A DNA stretch of 64,000 bases, taken from positions 182,827-246,826 of the forward strand of contig JACPEH010000016.1 in NCBI GenBank assembly GCA_016183655.1, in the 5' to 3' direction. This DNA comes from Rhodocyclales bacterium. Its GTDB lineage: Bacteria; Pseudomonadota; Gammaproteobacteria; Burkholderiales; Rhodocyclaceae. The position numbers were made by a program, and so were the translations under genes. Below the pieces are notes generated by a model. It did not search any database. It was given only the letters and a program-made list of their open reading frames with translations, and had not been told where the DNA came from. This document shows, in pieces, positions 51,222 through 62,754 of this stretch (within the stretch, counting starts at the first letter, position 1; each line of letters starts with the position of its first letter).

Positions 51222-53534
51222 CTAGCGCCCGTGCCAGTAGCGGCGGTGCGTCGGCCGGTAGGCCGACAGCGCGACGGTATCGGCCAGCGTGACGCGCACC
51301 GCGCCGTCGCGGTCGGTGCGCCACAGCCGGCGGCCGGCGTAGCGGTCGACGATGTCGGCACGCGGATGGCCGAATCGGTTGCGGTAGCCGACCGGGAAGA
51401 TCACCTCCCGGGCGTCGACCGCGGCGACGAAGGCCGGCGTCGACGAGGTCTTGCTGCCATGGTGCGGCGCCAGCAGCACGTCGCTCTTCAGCAGCGCGGG
51501 CGCGCGGGCCAGCAACGCCGCCTCGTCGGCCGCTTCGATGTCGGAGGTCAGCAGCATCGATGTGCCGCCGGCCTCGACGCGCAGCACGCAGGACAGGTTG
51601 TTCGGCTTCATCCGCGCACGGACGCTCGGCTGCGCCGGGTCCGGATGCAGCAGCGAGAAGCGCACCCCATCCCATTCCCACGCCTGCCCGGCGCGGCACG
51701 GCTCGCCGGCAAGCGCCTCGACCGACGACAGCACCCGCTCCACCGGCAGCGCCGCGAGGACCGAGGCGGCGCCGCCGGAGTGATCGCTGTCGCCGTGCGT
51801 CACCACCAGGGCATCGAGGCGGTCGATTCCCAGCGCCCGCAGATACGGCAGCACCACGCGCTGGCCCGCGTCCGATTCCGCGCTGTAGAGCGGTCCGGTA
51901 TCGTAGAGCAGTGTCTTCGTCGCCGTCTGCACCACCACCGCCAGCCCCTGGCCGACGTCGAGCACGGTGATCTCGGCCTGTCCGGTGGGCGGGCGTGGCG
52001 TCGGCGCCAGCAGCGCCGGCAGCAGCAGCATCAGCCCCAGCCAGCGCGCCGGGAAGCCCCGCGGCAGCAGCGCCCAGGCGATCCCGCCCAGCGCCAGCAG
52101 CACCGCCCACGGCGGCGGCACCGGCTGCGCATGGACCGGAAACTCGGCCAGCCACGCCAACACGTCCATCACCCAGCCGAGCAGCCAGTGGTCGAGCTGC
52201 AGCAGGCCGGGGATCGGCACGACTGCCGCCAGCAGCGCTAGCGGCGTCACGACGAAGCTGAGCGCGGGTATCGCGAACGCGTTGGCCAGCGGCGACACCA
52301 GCGACAACTGCTGGAAGAACAGCAGCAACAGCGGCAAGGTACCGAGGCTCACCGCCCACTGCGCGGCGCCCCAGCGCGCGAGGCCGCCGCGCCAGGCGGG
52401 CGCCTCGCCGATGCGCTCGCGGGCGATATAGAAGAGCAGCGCCACCGCGCCAAACGACAGCCAGAAGCCCGGCGCCAGCACCGCCCAGGGGTCGAGCAGC
52501 AGGACCACGGCCAGCGCCAGCGCCAGCGTCCGCGACGCCGCCGCGCGGCGGCCGCCGAGCAGTGCCAGCGCCGCCACCGTCAGCATGAACAGCGTACGTT
52601 GCGCCGGCACCGAGAAGCCGGAGAGGAAGACGTAGAACAGCGCGCCCAGCCAGCCGGCAACGACCGCCGCACGCTGCGCCGGCAGGCGCAGCACCAGCTG
52701 CGGCGAGCGCCGCCACAGCCAGCCGGCGCCCCACGCCAGCAGCGCCGCGACCATCGTCACGTGCAGGCCGGAGATCGACATCAGGTGCGTCGTGCCGGTG
52801 CGCGCGAACAAGCGCCAGAATTCGCCGTGGATCGCACGCTGGTCGCCGACAGTCAGCGCCACCAGCACACCGGCGAACTCCCGCCCCGCCAGCGTGTCGA
52901 GGATGCGGGCGCGGATCGCGTCGCGTGCCCGCTCAAGCAGATAGTCCGGCCGTAGCACCAACGCGTCGTGCAGCGCCGCCGGCGGGCTGGCGCGGACATA
53001 ACCGGTGGCGCGGATGCCACGTTCGAGCAGCCAGGCCTCGTAGTCGAAGGCATGGGGATTGGCATTGCCGTGCGGACGCTTCAGCCGCAGCGTCAGCTGC
53101 CAGCGCTGTCCCGGATGCAACGCCGCGGCCGCTGCCTCCTCCGGCCCGCCGTCGTAGCGCGACAGCACGATCCGCGGCGGCGTGCGGGCACCGGCGGTCA
53201 GCACCTGTTCGACGTCGAAGGCGAAACGCTCGCCCTGCGCAAACGGCTGCGGCAACTCGGCGACGACGCCGATTACCCGGATATCGCGCCCCTCCCACTC
53301 CGCCGGCAAGGCCTCGGCGAGGCGGAGGTCGGCGCAGAGCGCCGCCCAGCCGAAGCCGAAGGCGACGCAGGCGAGCAGCAGCAACGGACGCGCCGCGGGC
53401 AACGGCCGACGGCCGTAGAGCAACGCCAGTGGCAACAGCGCCAGCAGCAGCACGGTGACCTCACGCGCCGGCAGCGCGGCCATGCGCTGCAACAGGCAGA
53501 CGCCGAGGGCGAAGGCAAGGATGTTCAGGCGCAT
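51222..53534 (-). CDS. comEC: DNA uptake channel ComEC/Rec2
   Basis: ComEC (770 residues) carries transforming single-stranded DNA across the inner membrane. It has an N-terminal OB/DUF4131-type region, a long membrane domain (about 225-480, with the motif GTTHLMSISGLHVTMVAALLA, part: SISGLHVTMV) and a C-terminal metallo-beta-lactamase-like domain (about 500-770) with the metal site THGDSDHSGG. I used the ATG (MRLNILAF) two codons after a TTG. Its presence suggests competence or a retained uptake module; no other com genes are in view. It is divergent from the DUF2062 gene. Confidence 0.94.
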   Translation of the reverse strand: MRLNILAFALGVCLLQRMAALPAREVTVLLLALLPLALLYGRRPLPAARPLLLLACVAFGFGWAALCADLRLAEALPAEWEGRDIRVIGVVAELPQPFAQGERFAFDVEQVLTAGARTPPRIVLSRYDGGPEEAAAAALHPGQRWQLTLRLKRPHGNANPHAFDYEAWLLERGIRATGYVRASPPAALHDALVLRPDYLLERARDAIRARILDTLAGREFAGVLVALTVGDQRAIHGEFWRLFARTGTTHLMSISGLHVTMVAALLAWGAGWLWRRSPQLVLRLPAQRAAVVAGWLGALFYVFLSGFSVPAQRTLFMLTVAALALLGGRRAAASRTLALALAVVLLLDPWAVLAPGFWLSFGAVALLFYIARERIGEAPAWRGGLARWGAAQWAVSLGTLPLLLLFFQQLSLVSPLANAFAIPALSFVVTPLALLAAVVPIPGLLQLDHWLLGWVMDVLAWLAEFPVHAQPVPPPWAVLLALGGIAWALLPRGFPARWLGLMLLLPALLAPTPRPPTGQAEITVLDVGQGLAVVVQTATKTLLYDTGPLYSAESDAGQRVVLPYLRALGIDRLDALVVTHGDSDHSGGAASVLAALPVERVLSSVEALAGEPCRAGQAWEWDGVRFSLLHPDPAQPSVRARMKPNNLSCVLRVEAGGTSMLLTSDIEAADEAALLARAPALLKSDVLLAPHHGSKTSSTPAFVAAVDAREVIFPVGYRNRFGHPRADIVDRYAGRRLWRTDRDGAVRVTLADTVALSAYRPTHRRYWHGR

Positions 53535-53567
53535 CGCCAATCGCCTGGGCTAGAATTGAAAACGATC

Positions 53568-54104
53568 ATGCGCAAACATATCCGACGATTCCTGCCCGAC
53601 CACGAGGCAATCCACAACAACCGCTGGCTGGCGCCGTTCGCCAACACACTGCTGCATCCGCGCCTGTGGCACCTGAACCGGCACTCCGCCGCCGGTGCGG
53701 TTGCCGCCGGGCTGTTCTGCGGGCTGATCCCCGGCCCCTTCCAGATGCTCGGCGCCGCCGTCTGCTGCCTGGTCTTCCGCGTCAACCTGCCGCTGGCGCT
53801 GCTGACGACGCTGTACACCAACCCGCTGACGATCGTCCCGCTCTACATCGTTGCCGTCACCCTCGGCCGCTTCGCGCTCGGCGAGGGCGGCGGCGATTTC
53901 GCCGCGCCGCCGGCCTACGACCTGCACAACCCGGCGGCCTGGATGCAGGCCATGTCGGCCTGGACCTACGGCCTCGGCAAGCCGCTCATCGTCGGACTGG
54001 TGCTGCTCGCCGTGCTGCTGGCGACGACCGGCTACTTCGCGGTGAAGGCCGCCTGGCGCTGGCATCTGATCCGCGCCTGGCGCCGTCGCCGGGCACAGCG
54101 CTAG
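53568..54104 (+). CDS. DUF2062-family membrane protein
   Basis: This 178-residue protein has three or four hydrophobic segments and the DUF2062 pattern AGAVAAGLFCGLIPGPFQM plus TTLYTNPLTIVPLY. It should lie in the inner membrane; function unknown. A TAGAAT box sits close upstream of the ATG, suggesting a promoter in the 33-base gap shared with comEC and a very short leader. It ends with a basic RRRRAQR tail and converges with the chemoreceptor gene. Confidence 0.9.
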   Translation: MRKHIRRFLPDHEAIHNNRWLAPFANTLLHPRLWHLNRHSAAGAVAAGLFCGLIPGPFQMLGAAVCCLVFRVNLPLALLTTLYTNPLTIVPLYIVAVTLGRFALGEGGGDFAAPPAYDLHNPAAWMQAMSAWTYGLGKPLIVGLVLLAVLLATTGYFAVKAAWRWHLIRAWRRRRAQR

Positions 54105-54117
54105 CGCCGGCCACGGC

Positions 54118-54157
54118 AAGAAAAAAGGGCCGACCGGCCATTCGGCGCGGGCGGCCC
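54118..54157 (-). terminator. Terminator of the second chemoreceptor gene
   Basis: On the minus strand an interrupted stem (GGGCCG / CGGCCC extended by CCG / CGG and GGC / GCC) is followed by six T. It lies about 50 bases past the chemoreceptor stop. Confidence 0.75.
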
Positions 54158-54205
54158 TGATCGGCATCGGGTCCCTGGCTTTCTCGTTCCCCGAGGCCGC
54201 CGTCC

Positions 54206-56224
54206 TCAGCTGACCCGGAAGCGGCGGATTTCCGCCTGCAGCCCTTCGGCTAGCCGCTCCAGCTCGTGCGCGGTGCCGGCGTTCTCGGCAACCACGGAAT
54301 TGTTCTCCTCGGCCATCTCGGCGATGTGCTCGACGTTCTTCGCGATCTCCGTGCTCGCCGTGCTCTGCTCGCGCAGCGCGTCGGAAATTTCGGCGACGGT
54401 CGCCACCACCTGCCCGGCGTTGCCCTGGATCTGGCTCATCGCCTCGCCGGCCTGGGTCGCCAGCACCACGCCTTCGTTGACGCGGGAGACGCCGTCGCGC
54501 ATCGACGTCACCGCGCTTTGCGTGCCGGTCTGGATCGCCGAGATCATCGCCGAGATTTCCTGTGTCGATTTGGTCGTGCGCTCGGCCAGCTTGCGCACCT
54601 CGTCGGCGACGACGGCAAAGCCGCGGCCGGATTCGCCGGCGCGCGCCGCTTCGATCGCCGCGTTCAGCGCCAGCAGGTTGGTCTGGTCGGCAATTTCCTT
54701 GATCACGTTGACGATCGCCGAGATCTGGTCGGACTGACGCCCCAGCTCGTCGATGATGTTCGCCGAATCGTTCACCGCACCGGCGATCCGGCGGATCTCC
54801 TCGACCACCGTGCCGACGATCTTGCCGCCTTCCGCGGACAGGTTGCCGGCCTGCTTGGAGATCTCGTTGGCTTCCACCGCGTTCTTGCTGATGTGGTCGA
54901 TGCCCACCGTCATCTGCTCCACCGCCGCCGCCATGCTCGATGCCGCCTCGCTCTGCGACTCGGTGCTCTGCGTGATCTGCGACGAGGACTCGGCCATCCG
55001 CTGCGAGGCCGACAGCACCTGGTCGGCGCCGGACTGGACGTTGCGCAGCAACAGCGAGAAGGCGTTGGCCATCTCGTTGAAACTGTCGCCGACCAGCTTC
55101 AGCTCGTCGCGCGTGCCGAGGTCGATGCGCGGGCGCAGGTCGCCGGTCGACAGCGTGTGCGCCGACTCCGACAGCTTCTTGATGCTGCTGATCGTCGCGA
55201 AGTAGGTGCCGGCCGAGAAGTAGCCGACCACCGCCAGCATCAGCAGCGTCAGGCCGACGCTGACGTAGAGATTCTGCTGCAGCTCGGCGATGCGCCGCTG
55301 GATCAACTGCTCCAGCGTCGGCAGCATGGTCTCGTACATCTGCTTGTAGCCCTTGTCGATCGCCACTGTCGTCAGGTCGAAGTAGTCCTTCGGCTCGGTG
55401 GCGAAGGTGCCGAGCATCATGTCCTCGACGATCAGGTTGTTGATCTGCGCCGCCGACTCGGTGAAGTCCTTGCTCGTCTGCGCCAGCACAGCCTGCATCC
55501 CCGGGTTGAAGCGCGCCGTCTTCTCCAGGTTGAAGCTGAGGTTCTTCAGCGAACCGTTGAGCTCGGCCATCAGGCTGCTCATCTCGATCTTCTGCTGGTC
55601 GTGCATCTGCTTCTTGGTCAGGATGCCGGTGCCGCGCGCCCGCATCTGGCCCAGCCGCTCCAGCGCCACCGGCGCCTTGCTCATGATGGTGTCGATCAGG
55701 TAGTAGGAATCGACGTCGGGGTCGACCGTCAGCGAGTAGCTGTCGGCGGCGCCGATCATGAACATCAGCGTCTGATCGATCAGCGCCGTATGCCGGGAAA
55801 AGCTTTCGACGCCGGTCCAGCTGAGGCCGTCGGCCTTGATCTGCCCCCACTCGCCGATGATCTTCTTCCACTCGGCGCTCGCCGCCAGTTCCGGCAGCAG
55901 CGCCGCCTCGGTCGCCTGCAGCGCCGCCGAGACCTCCTTCTCCTTGCCGGCACGCTTTTCCTTCATCGCCTCGTTGCCGGCAATCGCCCCCTGCGACATG
56001 CCGCGGTGCTGCTGCATGAACTGGATCAGGCGCTGCATCGGCTTGATCACCGCGATGCCCTGCAGCTCGGCGCGCGAGGACTTGATGTTGGCGTCGAGCG
56101 CCGAATAGAGGTTGAAGACCAGAACCGCGATGGCGACCAGCATCAGCAGGCCCATCGTCCCGAATTTCTGCGTGTAGCGCAGGCGGTTCATGATGGCGAT
56201 GGCGGGTGCGAACAGTGCCTGCAT
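54206..56224 (-). CDS. Methyl-accepting chemotaxis protein
   Basis: This 672-residue receptor has a first membrane segment at about 22-44, a long helical periplasmic domain (about 45-325), a second segment (about 325-345), a HAMP domain and a signalling domain with [18 protein letters not shown]. The periplasmic domain is helical and begins [19 protein letters not shown], resembling the NIT or four-helix sensors. No haem site is present. No C-terminal pentapeptide is seen. Its ligand cannot be named. It is monocistronic with its own terminator. Confidence 0.93.
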   Translation of the reverse strand: MQALFAPAIAIMNRLRYTQKFGTMGLLMLVAIAVLVFNLYSALDANIKSSRAELQGIAVIKPMQRLIQFMQQHRGMSQGAIAGNEAMKEKRAGKEKEVSAALQATEAALLPELAASAEWKKIIGEWGQIKADGLSWTGVESFSRHTALIDQTLMFMIGAADSYSLTVDPDVDSYYLIDTIMSKAPVALERLGQMRARGTGILTKKQMHDQQKIEMSSLMAELNGSLKNLSFNLEKTARFNPGMQAVLAQTSKDFTESAAQINNLIVEDMMLGTFATEPKDYFDLTTVAIDKGYKQMYETMLPTLEQLIQRRIAELQQNLYVSVGLTLLMLAVVGYFSAGTYFATISSIKKLSESAHTLSTGDLRPRIDLGTRDELKLVGDSFNEMANAFSLLLRNVQSGADQVLSASQRMAESSSQITQSTESQSEAASSMAAAVEQMTVGIDHISKNAVEANEISKQAGNLSAEGGKIVGTVVEEIRRIAGAVNDSANIIDELGRQSDQISAIVNVIKEIADQTNLLALNAAIEAARAGESGRGFAVVADEVRKLAERTTKSTQEISAMISAIQTGTQSAVTSMRDGVSRVNEGVVLATQAGEAMSQIQGNAGQVVATVAEISDALREQSTASTEIAKNVEHIAEMAEENNSVVAENAGTAHELERLAEGLQAEIRRFRVS

Positions 56225-56284
56225 AAAGAGTCCCTTATTGTTTCTTAATTGTTACGGCGCGTAAGACTATCCTTCCGGAGTCGA

Positions 56285-56971
56285 CTAAGCAACCAGTCGT
56301 CCGTCCTGCAGCGCCAGTTGCCGCTCCGCGCGTGCCGCCAGCGCCGGATCGTGGGTGACGATCACGAACGCCGTGCCGCGGCTCTCGCTGGCGGCCAGCA
56401 TGACTTCGAAGACGCGCTCCGCGGTCTGCCGGTCCAGATTCCCGGTCGGCTCGTCGGCCAGCACGCAGGCCGGCGCGGTCACCAGCGCGCGGGCGATCGC
56501 CGCCCGCTGCCGCTCGCCGCCCGACAATTCGCCGGGGGTGTGCGTCAGCCGGTGCGCCAGGCCGACCTCGGCCAGCACCTCGCGCGCCCGTTCCTCCGCC
56601 ACCTCCCGCGCCACCCGGCGGATCAGCAGCGGCATGGCGACGTTCTCCAGCGCCGAGAACTCCGCCAGCAGGTGATGGAACTGGTAGACGAAGCCGAGGT
56701 GCAGATTACGCCAGACTCCGCGCTCGCTTTGCTTGATCCGGGTTAAATCCCGGCCCATCAGCTGCACTTCGCCGGCGCTCGGCTCGTCGAGGCCGCCGAG
56801 CAGGTGCAGCAGCGTGCTCTTGCCAGAGCCGGAGGCGCCGACGACAGCGACATGCTCGCCGGCGCGCAGGCTGAAATCGACGCCGTCGAGCACCGACACC
56901 GCCGTCTCGCCGTTGCCGAAGCGCTTCTTCAGCCCCTGCGCCGCCAACACCACGGGCTTTGCCTCACTCAT
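56285..56971 (-). CDS. lolD: LolD lipoprotein-export ATPase
   Basis: The 228-residue ATPase has Walker [19 protein letters not shown], signature [15 protein letters not shown] and Walker [13 protein letters not shown], matching LolD. With the LolC/E permease it releases lipoproteins from the inner membrane to the LolA chaperone. Its start overlaps the lolC stop by eight bases, so the two are coupled. Confidence 0.95.
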   Translation of the reverse strand: MSEAKPVVLAAQGLKKRFGNGETAVSVLDGVDFSLRAGEHVAVVGASGSGKSTLLHLLGGLDEPSAGEVQLMGRDLTRIKQSERGVWRNLHLGFVYQFHHLLAEFSALENVAMPLLIRRVAREVAEERAREVLAEVGLAHRLTHTPGELSGGERQRAAIARALVTAPACVLADEPTGNLDRQTAERVFEVMLAASESRGTAFVIVTHDPALAARAERQLALQDGRLVA

Positions 56972-58211
56972 AGCGCAGCGCCTCCGCCGGATTGACGCGC
57001 GACGCGCGCCAGCTCGGATAGATCGTCGCCACCAGCGCCAGCAGGAAGGCGACCAGCGTCACGCCGGTCACGTCGCTCCACTGCAGATCCGACGGCAACT
57101 GGTTGATGTAATAGACTTCCTTGGACAGGAACTGGGTGCCGAGCAGGCGCTCGATGGCCGGCACGACGATGTCGATGTTGAGCGCCAGCGCGACGCCGCC
57201 GGCGACGCCGATGAAGAGGCCGATGGTGCCGATCAGCGCCCCCTGCACCATGAAGATGGTCATGATGCTGCCCGGACTCGCCCCCAGCGTGCGCAGGATG
57301 GCGATGTCCGCCTGCTTGTCTGTGACCGCCATCACCAATGTCGACACAATATTGAAGGCGGCGACGGCGACGATCAGCGAGAGGATGATGAACATCATGT
57401 TCTTCTCGATCTGCACCGCACGGAAGAAATTGGCGTGGCTCTTGGTCCAGTCCGAGAGATAGGCATCGACGTCGAGCGTCGTCGCCAGCTCATGCGCGAC
57501 GCGCGGCGCCTGGAACAGGTCGCCGAGCTTGAGGCGCACGCCGGAGACGCGGTCCTCCATGCGGTAGAGCTTCTGCGCGTCCGACATCGCCAGCAGCGCC
57601 AGCCCGTTGTCGTACTCGAACATGCCCACTTCGAAAATGCCGACGACGTTAAAGGTCTTCAGCCGCGGCACCACCCCCGCCGGCGTCACCACGCCCTGCG
57701 GCGCGATCAGCGTCACCCGGTCGCCGACGAAGACGCCGAGCGCGCGCGCCAGCTCCGAGCCGAGGACAATGCCGAAGCTGTCCGGCGTCAGTGCATCGAG
57801 GCTGCCGCTCTTCATGTGCGGGCGGAAATCGGCGACCTTGTCCTCCATCTCCGGCAGGATGCCGCGCACCAGCGTGCCGCGCACGCTCTGGTTGTACGAC
57901 AGCATCCCCTGCGCCTGCACGAACGGCGCCGCGCCGCGCACCTCCGGATGCTTCGTCGCCTGCGCCGCGATGCGCTCCCAGTCAGCCAGGTCGCCCGGCC
58001 CGCCGAGCACCTGCACGTGCGACACCACCGACAGGATGCGGCCGCGCAGCTCCTTCTGGAAGCCGTTCATCACCGACAGCACGACGATCAGCGCGGCGAC
58101 GCCGAGGCCAACGCCGAGCATCGAGATCAGCGAGATGAAGGAGATGAAATGGTTGCGCCGCTTGGCGCGGGTGTAACGCAGGCCGATGAGCAGTTCGTAG
58201 GGAAGGGCCAT
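56964..58211 (-). CDS. lolC: LolC/LolE-type lipoprotein-release permease
   Basis: This 415-residue permease has one N-terminal membrane segment (about 22-45), a large periplasmic domain and three C-terminal segments, the FtsX/MacB-type fold. The start [20 protein letters not shown] is characteristic of LolC/E. A single permease here implies a LolF-like homodimer or an unlinked partner. I chose this ATG because the frame upstream runs through low-quality, repeat-derived sequence. lolD follows with an 8-base overlap. Confidence 0.95.
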   Translation of the reverse strand: MALPYELLIGLRYTRAKRRNHFISFISLISMLGVGLGVAALIVVLSVMNGFQKELRGRILSVVSHVQVLGGPGDLADWERIAAQATKHPEVRGAAPFVQAQGMLSYNQSVRGTLVRGILPEMEDKVADFRPHMKSGSLDALTPDSFGIVLGSELARALGVFVGDRVTLIAPQGVVTPAGVVPRLKTFNVVGIFEVGMFEYDNGLALLAMSDAQKLYRMEDRVSGVRLKLGDLFQAPRVAHELATTLDVDAYLSDWTKSHANFFRAVQIEKNMMFIILSLIVAVAAFNIVSTLVMAVTDKQADIAILRTLGASPGSIMTIFMVQGALIGTIGLFIGVAGGVALALNIDIVVPAIERLLGTQFLSKEVYYINQLPSDLQWSDVTGVTLVAFLLALVATIYPSWRASRVNPAEALRYE

Positions 58212-58392
58212 TCGCGGCTTCGAGGGTTGTTGTTGGGGGTTCGGCGAAGGCGTAATGGTACCGCAAAGCGGCTGACCGGCTGCGGGGGAATGCTCGATGG
58301 ATGGGCCCGACGAACGGGTCACGACAGGCCGGGCTTGGGGTGAGAGAGACGTGCGCGGGAGGCTGGCGTTGTCGCAGCCGGAACGGCCGCTG

Positions 58393-58425
58393 CTGGATTC
58401 CGGGTCAAGCCCGGAATGACGGGGG
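58393..58425. repeat. Palindromic half-element left of the GIY-YIG gene
   Basis: CTGGATTCCGGGTCAAGCCC followed by GGAATGACGGGGG is one arm of the palindromic family seen at 62755-64000; the stem ATTCCGGG / CCCGGAAT closes a short loop. The preceding 40 bases resemble the middle of the array units in a diverged form. It lies 50 bases past the GIY-YIG stop. Confidence 0.85.
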
Positions 58426-58475
58426 AGGGCTAGTGCGTAGGGGCATCTTGTCCCGACGAGGCCCCCAGCCACCCC

Positions 58476-58763
58476 TTAGACGATCTCCCCGTAACGATCC
58501 CGCCACTGCGGGTTGGCCGACTCGATCAATTCCACCTTCCATGCCCGCTGCCAGCCCTTGATCGCCTTTTCCCGGCTGATCGCCGATTCCATCGTTTCGT
58601 GCATCTCGTACCAGACCAGCGTGTGAACCCCGTACTTCTTCGTGAACCCCTCGGCCTGGTCGTTCCGGTGCTGCCAGATGCGTTGCACGAGATTCGAGGT
58701 GACGCCGGTGTACAGCGTGCCGTTGCGGCGGTTGGCGAGGATGTAGACGGCGGGCTGTTTCAT
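58476..58763 (-). CDS. GIY-YIG nuclease family protein
   Basis: This is a 95-residue protein with the single-domain GIY-YIG fold: VYILANRRNGTLYTGVTSN (the GIY and YIG positions read VYI and YTG), the conserved arginine in LVQRIWQH and the glutamate-bearing SREKAIKGW motif. Members are small endonucleases of uncertain role. The ATG used begins MKQPAVYIL; a longer frame would read through the palindrome upstream and is spurious. The gene is flanked on both sides, in direct orientation, by copies of one palindrome family (58393-58425 and 58777-58805). That family also forms the tandem array 4 kb away, so the gene may be part of a small mobile or repeat-targeting unit. No terminator or promoter identified. 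Confidence 0.9.
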   Translation of the reverse strand: MKQPAVYILANRRNGTLYTGVTSNLVQRIWQHRNDQAEGFTKKYGVHTLVWYEMHETMESAISREKAIKGWQRAWKVELIESANPQWRDRYGEIV

Positions 58764-58776
58764 GCGAGGCAGGTTA

Positions 58777-58805
58777 CTGGATTCCGGCTTTCGCCGGAAT
58801 GACGG
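58777..58805. repeat. Palindromic half-element right of the GIY-YIG gene
   Basis: CTGGATTCCGGCTTTCGCC followed by GGAATGACGG forms a tight stem-loop. It is the exact reverse complement of the left arm of the array units and lies 13 bases upstream of the GIY-YIG start, in direct orientation with the copy at 58393. Confidence 0.88.
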
Positions 58806-58959
58806 AGTGATTGAAGTTCGAGCATCCCCCATCCTTCCGCCCCCATTCGGGCCGGGCTGCGCCCTGGCCGGAATCCACAAATCCACCGCGCCCCCGATTG
58901 ACGGGCAAGCTATTTGCTCTACAGTAGCGCCTGCCCTTCCGGGCGCTCATCGCATCGCC

Positions 58960-60643
58960 ATGGCCATCCAGAACAGCATCGTCCGCCGCTACCTGATCCT
59001 CTCCGTGCTCGCTTCGGTGCTGCCGGTGCTGCTGATCGGCGTGCTCTACGACCGTTTCACCGGCGCCGCGCTCGAACAGCTGCTCGGCGAGAAGGTGACG
59101 ACGCACCTGACGGCGACCGCCAACCGCCTCGGCGCCTACCTCGAAGCGCGCCGCTACCAGGTCGAGACGCTGGCCAACTATCCGGGCATGGCCGGCCTGG
59201 TACGCCCCGGCAAACAGGCCGAGAGCGATGAGCTGAAGGCGCTGCTGCAGATCGAATCCGACCTGCCCGACCTCTACGGCATCCTCTTCTTCGACGCCGA
59301 CGGCCTGCTGCAGCGGGTGATCCCCGGCCAGGCGGCGTCCGGGCCGCCGTACTGGGCTGATCACCCGTTCGCCACCTCGCGGCTGCCGATCGCGCAGCTT
59401 GGCGAAACCCACGTCATCGGGCCGCAACCGGCGGTCAACGGCGACTCCGGCTGGCTGCTGGTGCGCCACCCGCTGCGCGCCGGCAACGCCGAGCAGGTCG
59501 TCGGCTACATCGCGCTGCACGTGCGCCTCGCTTCGCTGACCGAGCAGCTCGGCCTCAACCCGGCCGCCGGCGCGCTGCAGCCGATCCTGCAGACGCCGGC
59601 CGGCAGCTTCAACGCCGTCGGCCTCGCCGTCAGCGGCGGCGGCCGGCAGATCCCCGGCCCGGACATCCTGCCCGGCTGGCGGCCGCTGCTCGAAGTCGAG
59701 GCCGCCGGCGTGCTCAAGTCCTTCGCCGCCGAGCGGCGCGTGCTGCTGATCGCCGTGCTGACCGGCGCGGCGCTGGTGGCGCTGGTCTTCTACCGCCTCT
59801 CGCGCTACCTGCGGCGGCGCATCGGCACGCTGGTCGAGGGCGCCGAGGCGATCGCCGCCGGCGAGCTCGGCCACCGCATCGCCGACCGCGGCGACGACGA
59901 GATCGCCACCGTCGCGCACGCCTTCGACGCGATGTCCTCGCGCCTGGCCGAAGTGCTCGAACAGGCGGTGCGCATGGAGAAGCTGGCGGTGCTCGGCACC
60001 TTCGCCACCGGCATCGCGCACGAGATCCGCAACCCGCTGGCGGCGATCAAGACCAGTGTGCAGGCGCTGGCCCGCCGCGAGCAGGACGACAAGCGCGTGC
60101 AACTCCTGGCCGGCATGGAGCGCGAGATCGACCGCCTCGCCGGCGTCGTCAGCGACCTCGTCGATTTCGGCCGGCCGCGCCCGCCGGCACCGGCGGAGAT
60201 CGCCGTGCGCGACGCGCTGCAGCGCATCGCCGGGCTGGTCGCGCCGGAGGCCGCAGGCAAGGGGCTGCCGGTCGCCTGCGACGCCGATCCGGCGCTGACG
60301 CTCTACGCCGACCCCGACCACCTACAGCAGATCGTGCTCAACCTCGCGCTCAACGCCGTGCAGGCGACGCCGGCCGGCGGCAGCGTCCGCCTCGCCGCGG
60401 CGGCCGACGGCAGCAATACCGTGGTCGAAGTCCGCGACACCGGCTGCGGCATCCCGCCCGAGCTGCTCGAACGCGTCAGCGAACCCTTCTTCACCACCAA
60501 GACCAAGGGCGTCGGGCTCGGCCTCTCGATCTCGCGCCAGCTGTGCGAACTCAACGGCGGTACGATGCAGATCGAGAGCACGCCCGACGGCGAACATCGC
60601 GGCACCGTCGTCCGCGTCGCGCTGCCCCGCCACAGGAAACCCC

Positions 60644-60666
<23 letters not shown>
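58960..60666 (+). CDS. NtrB-type membrane sensor histidine kinase
   Basis: This 568-residue kinase has membrane segments at about 10-28 and 265-288 around a periplasmic Cache-like sensor (YFDA-type text LYGILFFDADGLLQRVIPG). A HAMP domain (about 290-340), the HisKA domain with H354 in AHEIRNPL, and the ATPase domain (NLALNAVQATPAG, DTGCGIPPELL, GVGLGLSIS) follow. The ATG at 58960 was chosen because the upstream frame runs through the palindrome region. It overlaps the response regulator by 23 bases and is clearly its partner. The signal is probably a small periplasmic ligand. Confidence 0.94.
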
Positions 60667-62053
<1,387 letters not shown>

Positions 62054-62076
62054 GGACCAGCCCAGCCCCCCTCCCC

Positions 62077-62192
62077 CGTCATTCCGGCGAACGCGCCCCG
62101 CAGGAAGTACCCTTGGGGTGCCGGAATCCAGGAACGGCCCCGCCACCGTTCCCGGATTCAGTCCCGACGGACTGCCCCGGAATGACGACGGG
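62077..62192. repeat. Diverged single copy of the palindromic element
   Basis: It begins CCCCCGTCATTCCGGCGAAC and ends GGAATGACGACGGG, matching the outer ends of the array units in inverted order. The left hairpin loop is enlarged by about 29 bases that themselves contain CCCC/GGGG arms, and the right arm holds a different stem (GTCCC...GGAC-type). It fills the gap between the response regulator and the cysteine-cluster gene. Confidence 0.75.
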
Positions 62193-62231
62193 CATTATTT
62201 GACGCCTGTGATATCGACCCGCCTTAGCGCA

Positions 62232-62753
62232 ATGAACAACACCAAGCTCCACCAACTCCACCTCGACATCGACGCCCGCGTCCACGGCATCCGCGACAAC
62301 CGCCCCGACTGGCTCTGTGGCAAGGGCTGCGACAGCTGCTGCCGCAGCCTCGCCGACATCCCCCGACTGACCGCGGCGGAGTGGGACCTGCTGCGCGAAG
62401 GGCTGGCGCTGCTGCCGCCGGAGCGCCTGGCCGGGATCATCCGCGACACCGCCGCCCTCGCCGGCCAGGCAGCGCGCCCCGTCGTCTGCCCGCTGCTCGA
62501 CCGGAGCACCGGCGCCTGCCCGGTCTATGCCCAGCGCCCGGTCGCCTGCCGCAGCTACGGCTTCTACGTGCAGCGCGACAAGGGGCTGTATTGCCGCGAC
62601 ATCGAGTCGCAAGTGGGTGAAGGCGCCCTCGCCGACGTCGTCTGGGGCAACCACGACGCCATCGACCAGCGCCTCGCCGCCCTCGGCGAAACCCGCGCGC
62701 TGACCGAGTGGTTCGAGCTTTGGCAAGGCGGACCGCATCGCCAGGGCGACTGA
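62232..62753 (+). CDS. YkgJ-family cysteine-cluster protein
   Basis: This 173-residue cytoplasmic protein carries the YkgJ-type zinc/iron chelatase-like pattern: CGKGCDSCCRSL (residues about 29-40), then CPLLD, CPVYAQRPVACRSYGFY and a later cysteine in LYCRDIE. About eight conserved cysteines probably hold a metal or Fe-S site. Function is unknown. The ATG MNNTKL has only a weak ribosome site. It is followed immediately by the tandem repeat array. Confidence 0.9.
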   Translation: MNNTKLHQLHLDIDARVHGIRDNRPDWLCGKGCDSCCRSLADIPRLTAAEWDLLREGLALLPPERLAGIIRDTAALAGQAARPVVCPLLDRSTGACPVYAQRPVACRSYGFYVQRDKGLYCRDIESQVGEGALADVVWGNHDAIDQRLAALGETRALTEWFELWQGGPHRQGD

Positions 62754-62754
62754 A

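Noticed and set aside
58764..58886. N-terminal extension of the GIY-YIG gene (136 residues)
   Set aside because: The added residues translate the palindrome (PSFRRKPES-type text) and precede the natural family start MKQPAVYIL.
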